Assembly: GCA_004794655.1 (NCBI GenBank)
Contig: SMMW01000172.1
Coordinates: forward strand, 310,001 to 374,000
Length of the DNA: 64,000 nt
Direction of reading: 5' to 3'
From: Marisa cornuarietis
Taxonomy: Eukaryota > Mollusca > Gastropoda > Architaenioglossa > Ampullariidae
Made by a program: the position numbers and the translations under genes. The notes under the pieces were generated by a model, which saw only the letters and a program-made list of their open reading frames with translations, did not search any database and was not told where the DNA came from. Below, piece by piece: positions 47,901-54,614 of this stretch (position 1 is its first letter; every line of letters starts with the position of its first letter).

Positions 47901-48720
47901 CCACCACCACCACCACCCATCACATCACTCCCCGCTGAATTAATACCCCGTAGCCTTCAAAAAGTTTATCGTGCAGTGCACAGATTTAACAAGGAGTGGT
48001 TTGACCATGGTACTTTTGTCATCGCCTAATTCTGAGAGACTTTTCATCTTATTTCTAGGGAGGTGACTGCGGATGGCTTATAGTGCACAACCGAGTCTAA
48101 CGAGTTTTTGCAGCTATCCTTCTCCTTCTACTTCTCCGTGTCTTTCTTCTCCTCGCCTTCTCGACCTAATCCTCTTCTCTCGTCGTCGTTGGGTGAGACT
48201 GATCGTTCAAGACCTAGCAGTGTCTTGAGACTTGGAGTGTCATCAGCTTGGCGACATTTTTAACCGATTCCGCCCCCCCGCCCCCGTATCCTCTGCTCCA
48301 TATGGTACTCACGAATATCTGTGACAGCCATTCCAGATGTGTCAATAAGCAGTTTCCTATAAAGTATATCGGCGCAATGTGCTGGCTGTTCTATTACCAG
48401 ACACTTTGTCTGAAGTAATTAACAGTTAAAAAAAAAACCAGGCATCAAGGAGCGGGGTTGGTATGAGTGCCTTGTAACTCCTATATAACCATGCCCCTCG
48501 TGTACCTTTAGTAGACAAAGCAGAAGCCATTTGATCTCATTTACGCTCATTTGTCATCGTTCACTGTTATTGTTATTGTTATTGTTCTGCAGGCTCGTTG
48601 TACAAGGGACACGTGGAGTTCCTGGCACCAACAGTGGCCGAGTTGGCACAGCTGGAGAAAGCGGCCCAAACTTCATTTATTGATCTCAAGTACAAGAAGA
48701 AGTTCGCACGTCGCCAGTAA
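11018..48720 (+). CDS. DDX1: DDX1, ATP-dependent RNA helicase, C-terminal eight exons (5' part outside window)
   Basis: Joining 11018-11164, 11953-12026, 13632-13704, 14800-14872, 15084-15126, 15635-15733, 32193-32313 and 48593-48720 gives 251 residues and a stop. All junctions are GT-AG and phases agree at every joint. In order one sees helicase motif IV (ALIFCRT), motif V (TDVAARGID), motif VI (HRIGRVGR), then a cysteine-bearing stretch (GKGCYNTRL) and a C-terminal part ([23 protein letters not shown]) characteristic of DDX1 and not of other DEAD-box proteins. DDX1 family members unwind RNA and RNA-DNA hybrids and act in the RTCB tRNA-ligase complex, RNA granules and break repair. The usual length is near 740 residues, so roughly the first 490 (SPRY insert and helicase domain 1) are missing. 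I did not find them between 1 and 11,017, so the gene probably starts left of the window. Two introns exceed 16 kb and are full of repeats. Orthology is very secure. Confidence 0.96.
11953..12026 (+). CDS. DDX1: DDX1 coding exon b
   Basis: The acceptor TTTCAG precedes 11953. The first two bases complete a glycine codon begun in the previous exon. The exon encodes [17 protein letters not shown] and ANLQKFK, the loop and helix between motifs IV and V (motif IVa region). It ends in phase 0 with donor GTTACT, which is weaker than consensus. A first look suggested an exon at 11526-11569, but its exit phase does not fit, whereas this exon fits exactly. Confidence 0.94.
12067..13284 (-). mobile_element. 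Decayed mariner-family transposon (1.2 kb)
   Basis: The ends are inverted: TTGGGTCATCC follows a TA at 12,065, and the complement of the right end reads CTAGGTCATCC, with a TA two bases outside. The minus strand encodes scattered blocks of a mariner transposase in order: [11 protein letters not shown] (helix-turn-helix region, about 13,000), [19 protein letters not shown] (about 12,780), FTGDEK (first catalytic Asp, about 12,650), HHSARPH (about 12,390) and [11 protein letters not shown] (about 12,330). In mariners the third of these catalytic blocks is usually HHDNARPH, so a three-base loss has removed the second catalytic Asp here. Stops and frame changes separate the blocks, so it cannot encode active enzyme. 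It lies in the intron between DDX1 exons b and c. Confidence 0.88.
13563..13620. repeat. (GT)29 microsatellite abutting a DDX1 3' splice site
   Basis: A run of 58 alternating G and T ends 11 nt before DDX1 exon c. The intervening bases are TCCTTGTGCAG. The run therefore occupies the position of the polypyrimidine tract and may include the branch region. Confidence 0.97.
13632..13704 (+). CDS. DDX1: DDX1 coding exon c (motif V), acceptor next to (GT)29
   Basis: The exon is 73 nt, enters in phase 0 and leaves with one base; the donor is GTATTG. It encodes [20 protein letters not shown], containing motif V, which couples nucleotide binding to RNA binding. Skipping would shift the frame. The 3' splice site is unusual: a 58-nt GT run ends only 11 nt before the exon, taking the place of a normal pyrimidine tract. 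Confidence 0.95.
13705..14245. other. DDX1: DDX1 intron, no further feature
   Basis: AT-rich intron following exon c. I see no repeat family or exon in it. Confidence 0.5.
14246..14456 (+). mobile_element. tRNA-derived SINE, copy 2
   Basis: Closely similar in head and tail to the copy at 8,557: GCATAGCGGTTAAAACACTC, a GGTTCAGATC B-box-like block near 14,309, a shared TTTTCTCCGGGTTCTTCC centre and AAGTGGAAGCACTTTCC at the end. The simple-sequence tail has been lost. It is intronic in DDX1. Confidence 0.78.
14457..14799. other. DDX1: DDX1 intron, no further feature
   Basis: AT-rich intron between the SINE and exon d. Nothing else was recognised apart from the acceptor TTTGCAG at its end. Confidence 0.5.
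14800..14872 (+). CDS. DDX1: DDX1 coding exon d (motif VI)
   Basis: The acceptor TTTGCAG precedes 14800. Two bases complete the valine of [20 protein letters not shown]. Motif VI (HRIGRVGR), whose arginines contact ATP and sense hydrolysis, is intact. The exon ends two bases into an arginine codon before donor GTACCC. Confidence 0.95.
15084..15126 (+). CDS. DDX1: DDX1 coding exon e (43 nt micro-exon)
   Basis: This short exon lies between acceptor TTTTCAG and donor GTAAAA. It completes the arginine codon, encodes [14 protein letters not shown] and ends in phase 0. It matches the final strand of helicase domain 2. Confidence 0.94.
15127..15634. other. DDX1: DDX1 intron with short (GT)n
   Basis: Contains a (TG)n run near 15,190-15,212 and otherwise unremarkable intron. 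A long minus-strand frame runs over exon f and this intron, but it is antisense to a certain coding exon and has no family features. Confidence 0.55.
15635..15733 (+). CDS. DDX1: DDX1 coding exon f
   Basis: It lies between acceptor CCCACAG and donor GTAAGA, in phase 0 at both ends, 99 nt. It encodes [19 protein letters not shown] and [13 protein letters not shown]. This cysteine-rich insert is specific to DDX1 among DEAD-box helicases. The intron that follows is 16.5 kb. Confidence 0.95.
15734..17052. other. DDX1: Start of 16.5-kb DDX1 intron
   Basis: Non-coding. (TG)n lies near 15,793-15,823 and (CA)n near 16,661-16,681. No exon or transposon was recognised. Confidence 0.5.
17053..17250 (+). 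mobile_element. Second SINE-like family
   Basis: A tRNA-like head GTCCAGTGGTGCAACGGTTA is followed by GTCTCGGACACGCC and a body CATGTGGCATCTGTTTACAG. The body recurs near 27,030-27,085, which indicates an interspersed family distinct from the SINE at 8,557. Confidence 0.6.
17251..18313. other. DDX1: DDX1 intron, no recognised feature
   Basis: Non-coding. A (TG)n then poly-G patch is at about 17,932-17,960. Nothing else was recognised. Confidence 0.45.
18314..19055. mobile_element. 265-bp fold-back element, copy 1, interrupted
   Basis: Matches the copies at 23,836 and 31,648: ACCTTAAAACTGTTCTAAAG at 18,338 onward, ACGGAAAGTCACACTTAAAC, then GATTATCTA at 18,512-18,520. After an insertion of about 477 bp the element resumes at about 18,998 with AAGGCCTAAAAGTG and ends TTGTGCAACTGACCCC. 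The left terminal repeat is degraded. Confidence 0.82.
18521..18997 (+). mobile_element. L2-like LINE 3' end, copy A
   Basis: Encodes the end of the reverse-transcriptase protein ([30 protein letters not shown] and [13 protein letters not shown], then a stop near 18,727). An untranslated part follows, ending AATATGCGCTATACAAAT and an ATT tail. It is inserted in the fold-back element. Two more copies of the same 3' end lie at 29,632 (minus) and 51,738 (plus). Confidence 0.85.
19056..20016. other. DDX1: DDX1 intron with (CA)n
   Basis: Holds a long (CA)n run at about 19,848-19,911 and a following CT-rich patch to 20,012. No exon is evident. Confidence 0.6.
20020..21122 (+). mobile_element. Tx1/L1-like LINE 3' end (5'-truncated, frameshifted)
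   Basis: The plus strand encodes the end of an L1/Tx1-type reverse-transcriptase protein: the zinc-binding block [15 protein letters not shown] (20,165-20,210), FWKELIDLL, then [18 protein letters not shown] and a Lys/Gln-rich end with a stop at 20,537. A (CA)n expansion at 20,256-20,279 shifts the frame between the two parts. About 580 bp of untranslated sequence follows, ending in an A-rich tail near 21,108-21,123. No target duplication was identified. Confidence 0.75.
21124..22139. other. DDX1: DDX1 intron, no recognised exon
   Basis: Contains a C-run next to an A-run (21,136-21,151) and (CT)n at 21,701-21,722. No exon or transposon was recognised. Confidence 0.5.
22140..22440 (+). repeat. 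Interspersed repeat, copy 1 (partner at 37.4 kb)
   Basis: The blocks AACTCATGATGTCACGGTTG, ATGGATAC and CCCATTGGTTGAAGCC, and a following ATCTCGAGAGCAGAAATA, recur in the same order and spacing at 37,400-37,690 with scattered changes. The family is unidentified and no protein is encoded. Confidence 0.6.
22441..23300. other. DDX1: DDX1 intron, no recognised exon
   Basis: Short frames only, with a T-run at 22,942-22,957. Nothing was recognised. Confidence 0.45.
23305..23640 (+). mobile_element. Decayed L2-like reverse transcriptase C-terminal fragment
   Basis: The plus strand reads [19 protein letters not shown], then after a stop a poorly kept body, and [13 protein letters not shown] at the end. 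This is the order of blocks seen in the C-terminus of L2/CR1-type reverse transcriptases. It is broken by stops and short of a complete element. Confidence 0.55.
23836..24099. mobile_element. 265-bp fold-back element, copy 2 (intact ends)
   Basis: The ends are perfect inverted repeats: GGGGCCAGTTGCACAACAC on the left, and the right end GTGTTGTGCAACTGGCCCC is its exact complement. Inversion continues inward imperfectly (TTTCTAAACCTTAA against TTAAGGCCTAAAAG). It encodes nothing. I could not find a clean target duplication, so the superfamily is open. Confidence 0.88.
24100..24999. other. DDX1: DDX1 intron, no recognised feature
   Basis: Non-coding. A G-run lies at 24,262-24,271. Nothing else was recognised. 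Confidence 0.45.
25000..26250. other. AT-rich, CpG-poor block in DDX1 intron
   Basis: This block is clearly richer in A and T and poorer in CG than its neighbours, and lacks the microsatellites seen elsewhere in the intron. It contains a TATA-like CATATAAAAGGAG at about 25,631. No protein, terminal repeat or tail was recognised, so its origin is unknown. Confidence 0.4.
26251..28189. other. DDX1 intron with SINE fragment
   Basis: Mostly unassigned. Near 27,030-27,085 the block CATGTGGCTCTTGTTTACAG with CATGATATAGCCATAAG resembles the body of the SINE-like repeat at 17,053. Alternating CGCGCACAC lies near 26,787-26,810. The segment 26,280-26,526 is less AT-rich and ends at a good donor-like GTGAGT, but no protein or acceptor pairing supports an exon. 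Confidence 0.45.
28190..29060 (-). mobile_element. Decayed L2-like reverse transcriptase (N-terminal to palm region)
   Basis: On the minus strand a 147-codon frame reads [50 protein letters not shown] and [16 protein letters not shown], the fingers/palm blocks of L2/CR1-type reverse transcriptase. Further blocks continue with frame changes to about 28,200, where the catalytic YADD-type box is reduced to YYFSADGS. Several positions normally fixed in the family are changed. Confidence 0.75.
29061..29630. other. DDX1: DDX1 intron, no recognised feature
   Basis: Non-coding, with a short (CA)n near 29,400. Nothing else was recognised. Confidence 0.45.
29632..29965 (-). mobile_element. L2-like LINE 3' end, copy B
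   Basis: The reverse complement matches copy A from ATTGAATCTTTCAAAT through GCATGCTCTCTATGAGTG to the ATT tail (here AAT on the plus strand, 29,627-29,640). It is truncated at about 29,960 relative to copy A, and the sequence beyond is unrelated. Confidence 0.85.
29966..31647. other. DDX1: DDX1 intron, no recognised feature
   Basis: Two moderately long frames on the minus strand (30,425-30,787 and 31,233-31,661) have no family features and no codon pattern that would argue for coding. Nothing else was recognised. Confidence 0.45.
31648..31914. mobile_element. 265-bp fold-back element, copy 3 (intact ends)
   Basis: Same perfect ends as the copy at 23,836 (GGGGCCAGTTGCACAACAC and its complement) and the same interior, with a handful of substitutions and a short A insertion. 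It lies about 280 bp upstream of DDX1 exon g. Confidence 0.88.
32193..32313 (+). CDS. DDX1: DDX1 coding exon g, isolated between two ~16-kb introns
   Basis: The acceptor TTGTTCCAG precedes 32193 and donor GTAGGC follows 32313. The exon enters in phase 0 and exits in phase 1. It encodes [16 protein letters not shown], then [17 protein letters not shown], a DDX1 tail signature. Degenerate short tandem repeats begin about 30 bp after the donor. Confidence 0.95.
32345..32535 (+). repeat. Degenerate short tandem repeat
   Basis: A motif close to TTCTTGAGTAACTGCTACAT with a following GTATTTCT recurs about six times at uneven spacing, starting about 30 bp after the donor of DDX1 exon g. Confidence 0.6.
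32691..32911. repeat. (ATG)n and (CT)n(CA)n microsatellites
   Basis: An ATG-trinucleotide run lies at 32,691-32,727. A CT run passing into a CA run lies at about 32,863-32,911, then an alternating GCGCGC patch. Confidence 0.95.
32912..34189. other. DDX1 intron with a CpG-rich patch
   Basis: Mostly unassigned intron, with (GT)n at 33,331-33,352. Positions 33,540-33,745 are unusually rich in G, C and CG for this window and include the palindrome TGACGTCA (33,699-33,706), the consensus CREB/ATF site. No transcript start is demonstrated. Confidence 0.45.
34190..35210 (+). repeat. Degenerate tandem array rich in AATAAA
   Basis: The array is built from a ragged unit of roughly 45 bp containing TGTAGAATAAATT or TGTATAATAAATTC and GTTCTTTAACACCA-like text. 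A higher-order repeat of about 137 bp is visible: GTAACTTGTGTAGAATAAAT starts at 34,411, 34,548 and 34,635, and its relative GTAACTC at 34,771. The middle interval lacks about 50 bp. About a dozen AATAAA hexamers occur on the DDX1 sense strand. Copies become very degenerate at both ends. Confidence 0.75.
35211..37399. other. DDX1: DDX1 intron, no recognised feature
   Basis: Only short frames, with no protein, repeat family or terminal repeats recognised. Confidence 0.45.
37400..37690 (+). repeat. Interspersed repeat, copy 2 (partner at 22.1 kb)
   Basis: AACTCGTGACGTCAAGGTTG, CAGATA, TATTCCCATTGGTTGACGCC and GCATCTCGAAAATAAAAG line up with the copy at 22,140. Here the CRE-like box is the perfect palindrome TGACGTCA (37,494-37,501), with an inverted CCAAT box (ATTGG) downstream. 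Confidence 0.6.
37691..42590. other. DDX1: DDX1 intron, no recognised exon
   Basis: Mostly unassigned. (GT)n lies at 39,961-39,981, and a run of CCCA units lies at 38,793-38,808. Positions 38,841-38,995 encode a very basic peptide ([17 protein letters not shown]) after an AG, but no matching donor or family is seen. A weak L2-like tail may lie near 40,480-40,530. Confidence 0.4.
42639..43450 (+). repeat. 44-bp minisatellite, about 20 copies, open in three frames
   Basis: The unit runs ACGTGGTCGGACTCGAGACA, then CTTACCTTGGGATCACTCCT, then ATTT (44 bp). Copies from about 42,961 to 43,420 are nearly identical; the first four form two repeats of a 44+40 bp dimer with GACTTGAGGC in place of GACTCGAGAC. 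Because 44 is not a multiple of three and the unit has no stop in any forward frame, three overlapping frames of 265, 195 and 219 codons run through it. These frames are a consequence of the repeat and I do not call them genes. Diverged copies continue on both sides. Confidence 0.93.
43451..43880 (+). repeat. Diverged flank of the 44-bp minisatellite
   Basis: Recognisable remnants (CACGTGGTCAGACTCGAGTA, CGTTGGGATCACTTATT, CTTGGATCACTTCTTAAC, ACTACGTGGCC, CACTTGGTCAGATGTGAATC) continue at irregular spacing after the regular array ends. A similar remnant precedes it near 42,592. Confidence 0.7.
43881..45500. other. DDX1: DDX1 intron, no recognised feature
   Basis: A local duplication around TCAGTCATT and AAAACTAACC lies at about 45,286-45,358. 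Nothing else was recognised. Confidence 0.45.
45505..45600 (+). mobile_element. L2/CR1-like 3' tail fragment
   Basis: GTAAAGCACTTTGAGTTCCC, then GGAGAAAGGTGCTATAGAAA and a TTA-trinucleotide tail (45,581-45,598) give the standard 3' end of L2-type elements. It differs in sequence from copies A-C. Confidence 0.7.
45601..48592. other. DDX1: DDX1 intron before the terminal exon
   Basis: Non-coding. Alternating GCGCGCGTGTGTG lies near 45,620-45,637, and a (CCA)n patch near 47,898-47,918. A 120-codon minus-strand frame (45,650-46,012) has no family features. The acceptor for the last exon ends the stretch. Confidence 0.5.
48593..48720 (+). CDS. DDX1: DDX1 terminal coding exon with stop
   Basis: The acceptor TTCTGCAG precedes 48593. 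Two bases complete a glycine codon, followed by [20 protein letters not shown] and a basic C-terminus YKKKFARRQ, then TAA at 48718-48720. The phase agrees with the preceding exon despite the 16.3-kb intron. Confidence 0.95.
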
Positions 48721-49950
48721 TTCACGTGTTTCCTTCCACCAGAAACATGGCCGCCACCTGTCTTTATCAGACATTCGGTCCTGTGAAAAAAAGTAGTTTT
48801 AATGTGTTCTGTTTGCCTTAATGTTCGCAGTTTTCTTATATTCTACTAAGCTGATCAAACCTGTTATGAAGCTAATCAGTAAAGGACCTTTTTGACGGTT
48901 GACAAAGATAAGAGCTCATCTTGACATTTAAGATAGATGTATCGTCAGAATGAGCTATCATGGACTTGATTAGTGTTTAGCGATGTTTTTGGTCGGTGCT
49001 GTTATCCATTAACTGATTCTTGCAAGCGCAGATGTAGTCTTCTTCTATAGTCTGGACCATAGCTGAATATAGACATTTTATTCTTGTTATTGTATTTCAG
49101 TACTAATTTCTTTGAAATTTCTTTTCCGACAAGTTTGTGACAATTTTTTTCTTTTTCATTTTGAAATATTCCATATTCCCTAGCAGCACAGGGTTCTGAA
49201 AACATATGAGTTCTACAGAAAATATATGGGAGTCATATCGTTCACAGGAGACCCATGTGTTTTCAGCATGCTCTTCTGCTAAAGCTTCTGGTTTGTTTTG
49301 TTTTGTTTTTTAGTCTTCAATTTTTTCTTCACACTGAAAAATTTGACAGCAGCATTAAAATCATCTATGGAATTTTTACTGCCTGGCATTTTCTGTGGGG
49401 GTTTTTTTTTTTGTTTGTTTGTTTTTTTTTACCTGAGTGACTAAGGACTGGCTTTATAAACAGATACATTTTTTAAAGTAATCTTTTCACTCTTTCACTT
49501 TGAGCATAGATCAGTCAATGCGGTTGTCAAAGCTTGTCTTGGGAAATCATTTCTAAAATTCAGTTTCAATGAATAGTTATTACTGTTTTGAGTTGCTTTC
49601 TGCCTTATACATTATCGAGGACATTTTCCAGGGATCACAGAAAAATGCTGAAGAATTACTGATAGATGATATTTGACTTTGAAGTTAATAGCAAGAGAAC
49701 TGCCCGCAAAATGAAAACACGATGGAGAGATTTATTAATAGTTCAATATCATGGGTGTTACTTAGATGTTATGATTTACAGCAGAGAACTTTGTCATTTG
49801 AGGGTAGTTTATTTCAATTATCTATCATGAGCATTGATGTATCATTATCTTCTGTCTCTGCTTTAATTGTACTGTCGAATGAATGTTTAAAATACAATAA
49901 AAATTTATTAACATACAAATTATGAAAATAAATGGACCAATTTGACTCAT
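48721..49950 (+). other. DDX1: Probable DDX1 3' UTR
   Basis: No reading frame of note follows the DDX1 stop. The stretch is AT-rich and T-rich, with long homopolymer T runs near 49,390-49,430. Two AATAAA hexamers occur close together at 49,896 and 49,927 and are the first good candidates for the polyadenylation signal. The extent is inferred from these hexamers only. Confidence 0.45.
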
Positions 49951-51737
49951 CTAAAAGGGACTCCAGTCTTATCCTACGATGCGTACTTCCAATGTTAGGA
50001 ACCAGGGAGGCAAGAAGGACAGCCTTCCCCTCTAAAAAGATACTGAGGAGGCAAGAATATCTTTTTGTCCCCCCCCCCATCCCCCAATTCTTGAGATGTG
50101 ATTCTTCACAAATTTGAAGAAAAGGGGTAGAAGAGAGATATATACAAATGACAAATCTTTATTTACAAGGGTAACAGAATAAGCAAAAATTATGTTTTTT
50201 ACGTCTAGCCCTCCATCTAAATAAAAAGGGAAACACTATTACAAGACAAAGACATTAAGCAGAGACGGCGCAGCGGGGTTTTTTCGGCACACTGACTTAA
50301 AAACCTTGATTGTGATTAATATGATTATAAAATTTATCTTATTATGAATATCACATATTTTCTTGTGATTTCAATAACCGGGTGAGTAATCATCGAGTTT
50401 TGTTTCTTGTTAAGCGTTGCTTTGTCGTTCAACACTGAATGCAGCATATTTTGCGATGCTATGGTACCACCAAATACGCGCGTGTCTTTGTGCCTGGCTG
50501 CACTCACGTAGCCTTTGTATCGTAATGTGAGTGCAAATGTCCGCTCACTGTCAGCCTGGAGTTTGCCCCACAAAGCCGATCATCTTCCCACACCACTGTA
50601 CAGCCTATTAATTCCCGTTAAAACCACCATTTGCTCTCACATACACGCGCACATTAACTGGCAGTTGTTGCTACTGTTCTCGTACAGCGAATCTCCTGCG
50701 TCTCGGTCTCTACACGTTGCGAGTCCACGTTTGTGAGGAGGTGAGGAGCAAGACCCAGCCGATGATTCTCATCTCGTAGCTCCCCGTCCGACTCTCTGTC
50801 ATCACTTCTCCGCTCAATCCGCCACCCACGTCAGAGAGCGATGAATGCTCACCATGTGACACGGATGCCGAGCCCTGTCCCTCTCCAGTACATAGACATG
50901 GCTTCTTCGACGACTGCTTGCTCACCCTACTACACTGATATATACAGCACACAGGGACACGCGCCAAGATGAACACTGGCACGTACATCCACCAAACACC
51001 ACCTCGATGTGACGTAACTCCCAAGTGCTGGCAAACACACAGACGTTCTCTTCTCTGTTGAGAACGACGACGACTCCTTCTACCGGCCTTGGCATCGAAC
51101 TTCTACCTCTGTCAAGTAGCACAAGTTCTGGTTGCGTAGTCTTTGCAGTTTCACGACGACAGCTGGGAGTTCTGACGGTCCGTTGTGATTGAGTAGCCCC
51201 TTGAGTCAAGGTTTTTTTAAACCCAAGCGTTCGTCTCCCCCCCCACCCCCGAGTCCTTGCTCTCCTGACTTGTGTCTATTAGAAGAAAAGTCCCTTGGCT
51301 TTGAAGAAAGCTGAAGACGTATCGACTGTTAACCGACTCCTCCGTACACGTGCAGACGTCGTGTCGAGAAGTCCAGCGAGGTTCTCGATGACTTATTTCG
51401 CTCATTCAAACGCACACCCACAAGCACAGAAAAGGGGTGCCATTGGACCACCACAAGAAACTTCGCCCAATCAACACTTAGCTAGCATGGACAAGAGGAA
51501 AACCACCCCCCTTCGACTCTTTGCCCCACCTACAGGTGGCGAGCTGGACAGGTGACTAATCCTCCCCCCACCCACGGTGTCATACTGGTAAGTCCTGCCA
51601 TTCAGGTGTGAAAGAACTCTCAGGTGTTACTCTCTGTCTAGCCGTCAGGCGTACCCGTTGTGACTCCAATTGTCATTAATACTTCCTCTGGTCAGCTGTT
51701 CACACTTGTCTTGCTCTAGCCGTCTACCCCACATAAC
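49951..51737. other. Intergenic, between convergent DDX1 and SNX21
   Basis: Short frames only, with a C-run at 50,070-50,079 and another near 51,239-51,244. Nothing was recognised. Confidence 0.45.
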
Positions 51738-52125
51738 ATGGCTACTGTGCTGCAAAACAATGGAACTCTCTTCCTTTCCATATCCGCCACCTTCCTACAA
51801 CTGAATCTTTCAAATCTGCACTGAAAACTCACCTCTTCCTTGAGTATTACTCCTAACAAAGTCCACACAATGCTAGTCCTTCTTACCCTCCCCCCTTCCC
51901 TCTTGCTACTTGTCTACCATCTTTCTCGCAGAATCACTATATTTCTCTGTTCCTGTTACTTGATGCCTTTTGTTTTCTGTTTCGTCGTCACTACTGTCGT
52001 TTTCTTTCGTCCCCTTTGTTCTGTATCTACTTAGTCCACGTCTCTTCCTCGTTTTAAGCGCTAAGAGCATGCTCTCTATGAGTGTGAATATGCGCTATAC
52101 ACATTTTCACTATTATTATTATTAT
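51738..52125 (+). mobile_element. L2-like LINE 3' end, copy C
   Basis: Matches copy A from GGCTACTGTGCTGCAAAACA through the end of the encoded protein, the shared untranslated region and the ATT tail. It begins at a different point from A and B, as expected of 5'-truncated LINE insertions. Confidence 0.87.
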
Positions 52126-54415
52126 AACACCTTTCTCTTACAAAGGTGGTCTCTGGCTTCTCCGCAGTTCCAGACTAGACCTTAATTGTAGGCGATTTTA
52201 TGCCCAAAAAGTTATCATATGACAGTTTGCATATTCCTCCAGATGAAAGTATCTCCTTTACTTGCATTTATTTTGGTCCACCAGTGTTCATGCAGTTGTT
52301 CTGCAGTCTTCTGTAATGAGCACAAGCAGGAACTACGCAATGTAGTTGCAGCTAGTGCTCAGCGCTATACTTAAAACTAGGTCTGATGTGCCAGGAAAAC
52401 TTGCTTTTATTGATCCCGTTTATCTTGCCTGCAGGCAGTCATGAAAACTAGGAAGGCCCTCAGTTGCCGTTAAGGTGCTTTATAGCCCAGAACTTTATAT
52501 TTGCCCTCTGTGCATCAACATTGGCCAAGCTTTGAGGTCTTTCTAATACTGATAGCACAGAATATGAGCTGACAGTGACCCCAGAGCTACTTGTTCCAGA
52601 GGATAGCCTGAGACAAGTGGTCAAGTAAAACTGCACCTCAATGCCTGGAAAAATCATTCTGCATGCATGCAGTCCATGGTAAGTGGCTTCATGGTCCAGC
52701 AACTTTGATGTGCCTACATGACTTGCTCATTAACACCGGAAAGCATTGAAAAATCCATCCACAAATGAGATTTTAGAAAAGCAAACTGCCGCATTTCATG
52801 CCAGTGGCACAAACACATCATCAAGTTGTGCAACTTATATCTTCAAGCAACAAAGGTTTTTCTCACTTTGCTGTATAATCTAAAGCAATATAATGATGTA
52901 AGCAGCTTCTCCACCTTCCCCTCCACCAACCTTCATTCGATATTCTTTATAGGTGGTTGTTGGGGGGGGGGGGGGGTAGGGGGATAGTAATGTAAGAGAA
53001 AGTCCACAGGAACAGCCTTAAAAGTTCTCCTTATATTCACCTTCAGACATATTTTCATGCTCTATTGGCAGCTGGCATGTGTCCAGGTTTCTCTGTCAGA
53101 TAACAGGTTCTTTTTCAAATCATATTGTACTTTTTATTACAGTAACTGCTTTTTCATCCATTCACCATTGCCTCCGTGAGCTCACAAAACCTGCACATGT
53201 TAGGGGAGCTCTTTAGTTCAGTATATAGGATATTTCTTCATCCTTTCTATTGAAAATATGACAAGGTATCTAATATTCCCCCAATCTCTGCCACCCCCCA
53301 AAAATTTGAAAATGTCAACTTAATTCAACCTAAATTTACTTACATCAATATTTCTGTAACTGCTACAGACATTTGTTCATTTTCAAACATTTTATTTTTA
53401 TTCATTTCAGTTATGACACAAAACCATAAAACAACTGAAATCTGTTTATTCCATGTAAAAAAAAAAAGCAACAAAAGGAGTTGAAAAGACAAAGATGTGA
53501 AATAGAAAAAGTATCTTCCTGTCTGTCCATCAAAAGAAATGAATATTCCACAGCATTGGAATGTCAGCTTTTGATGATATGCTTCATTAACAAGCAAATT
53601 TTCCCTCTGGGATAAATAAATCTTTTCTTAAAATTACTCATAAAACAGTTCAGACACCCTTACTTCAGTTTTCCTTGTGTCACTATTTTGAATCTTTCAC
53701 CCTTAGAACTCCAAGCACTGTCTTGAGACAGCACATCATTTTAATACTGTATATGATGGTCATCAACAGCACTCTTGAATTAAGTCCTTTGAAACAGATT
53801 TTAAAAAAAAATTTCTCTCAAGCTTACTATACCATTTATTTTAGCTTTCAAAAACTAATCATTTTTCTATACACAAACTGGTTTAACTGCAAGAAAACTG
53901 CTTGGCACACTAAGCCAAGCCCAGTGTTTTATGCTACAGACCATGGAAAACCTATTTAGATTTTTATATGTGAAGATTAGGAAAGTGCATTATATCTCTG
54001 TCAGCAGACATTATCATCCTTAGTACTATGGTAAATCAATAAAAGATAGTATCTGAGGCTTTATTATCACTTATAGTCCCATGATGCCTATCATGTGCTG
54101 CTGTCTAGCTGTACTGGCTTTAATAAATTATAATTCTTTAACATACTTAATACTGCTGATTTACTTGTAGGTCTCACTGCTACTGTGTTAACATGCAGTC
54201 AGTTAAGGTCATTAAGAAATATAGTAGCATGCAGGGTCAAGCATTAATACAGATTTACTTCAGTTCTTTTCAAGTTAATCTCAGTTCTTGTAAATCAGGA
54301 CAATGATTTAAAAATAAGGATTGGTAAAATGTATTTCAAATGCATCCTTCTGGAAAAACAATAAACTGTGAAAATTGTGCAGAGATCAAAAGTCATACAT
54401 CACAGTTAAAAGTTG
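52126..54415. other. AT-rich intergenic or SNX21 3' UTR
   Basis: No exon was recognised. A G-run of about 14 lies at 52,963-52,976. On the minus strand AATAAA signals occur at 53,402-53,397 and 53,396-53,391, so a long SNX21 3' UTR could end here, but this is inference only. Confidence 0.35.
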
Positions 54416-54423
54416 CCTTAGAG

Positions 54424-54606
54424 CAGCATTTCTCAACCTTTTACTTGTGACGCCCCCCCCCCCCCAGATGAATAAAGGAACGTCCGCGCGCCCCCCTTAG
54501 CCACTAATACCTATATGAGATATGAGAAAATGACCGCCTTTGCGGCCCCCTTTTCAGCAGCTTGCGCCCCCCAAGGGGGGCGCGCCCCCCAGGTTGAGAA
54601 CTGCGG
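54424..54606. mobile_element. Non-autonomous hAT element (183 bp) with 8-bp TSD
   Basis: The left end CAGCATTTCTCAACCT pairs with CCGCAGTTCTCAACCT, the complement of the right end. The exact duplication CCTTAGAG flanks it at 54,416-54,423 and 54,607-54,614. The interior has a long C-run and repeated GCGCCCCCC text on both arms and no coding capacity. Confidence 0.9.
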
Positions 54607-54614
54607 CCTTAGAG

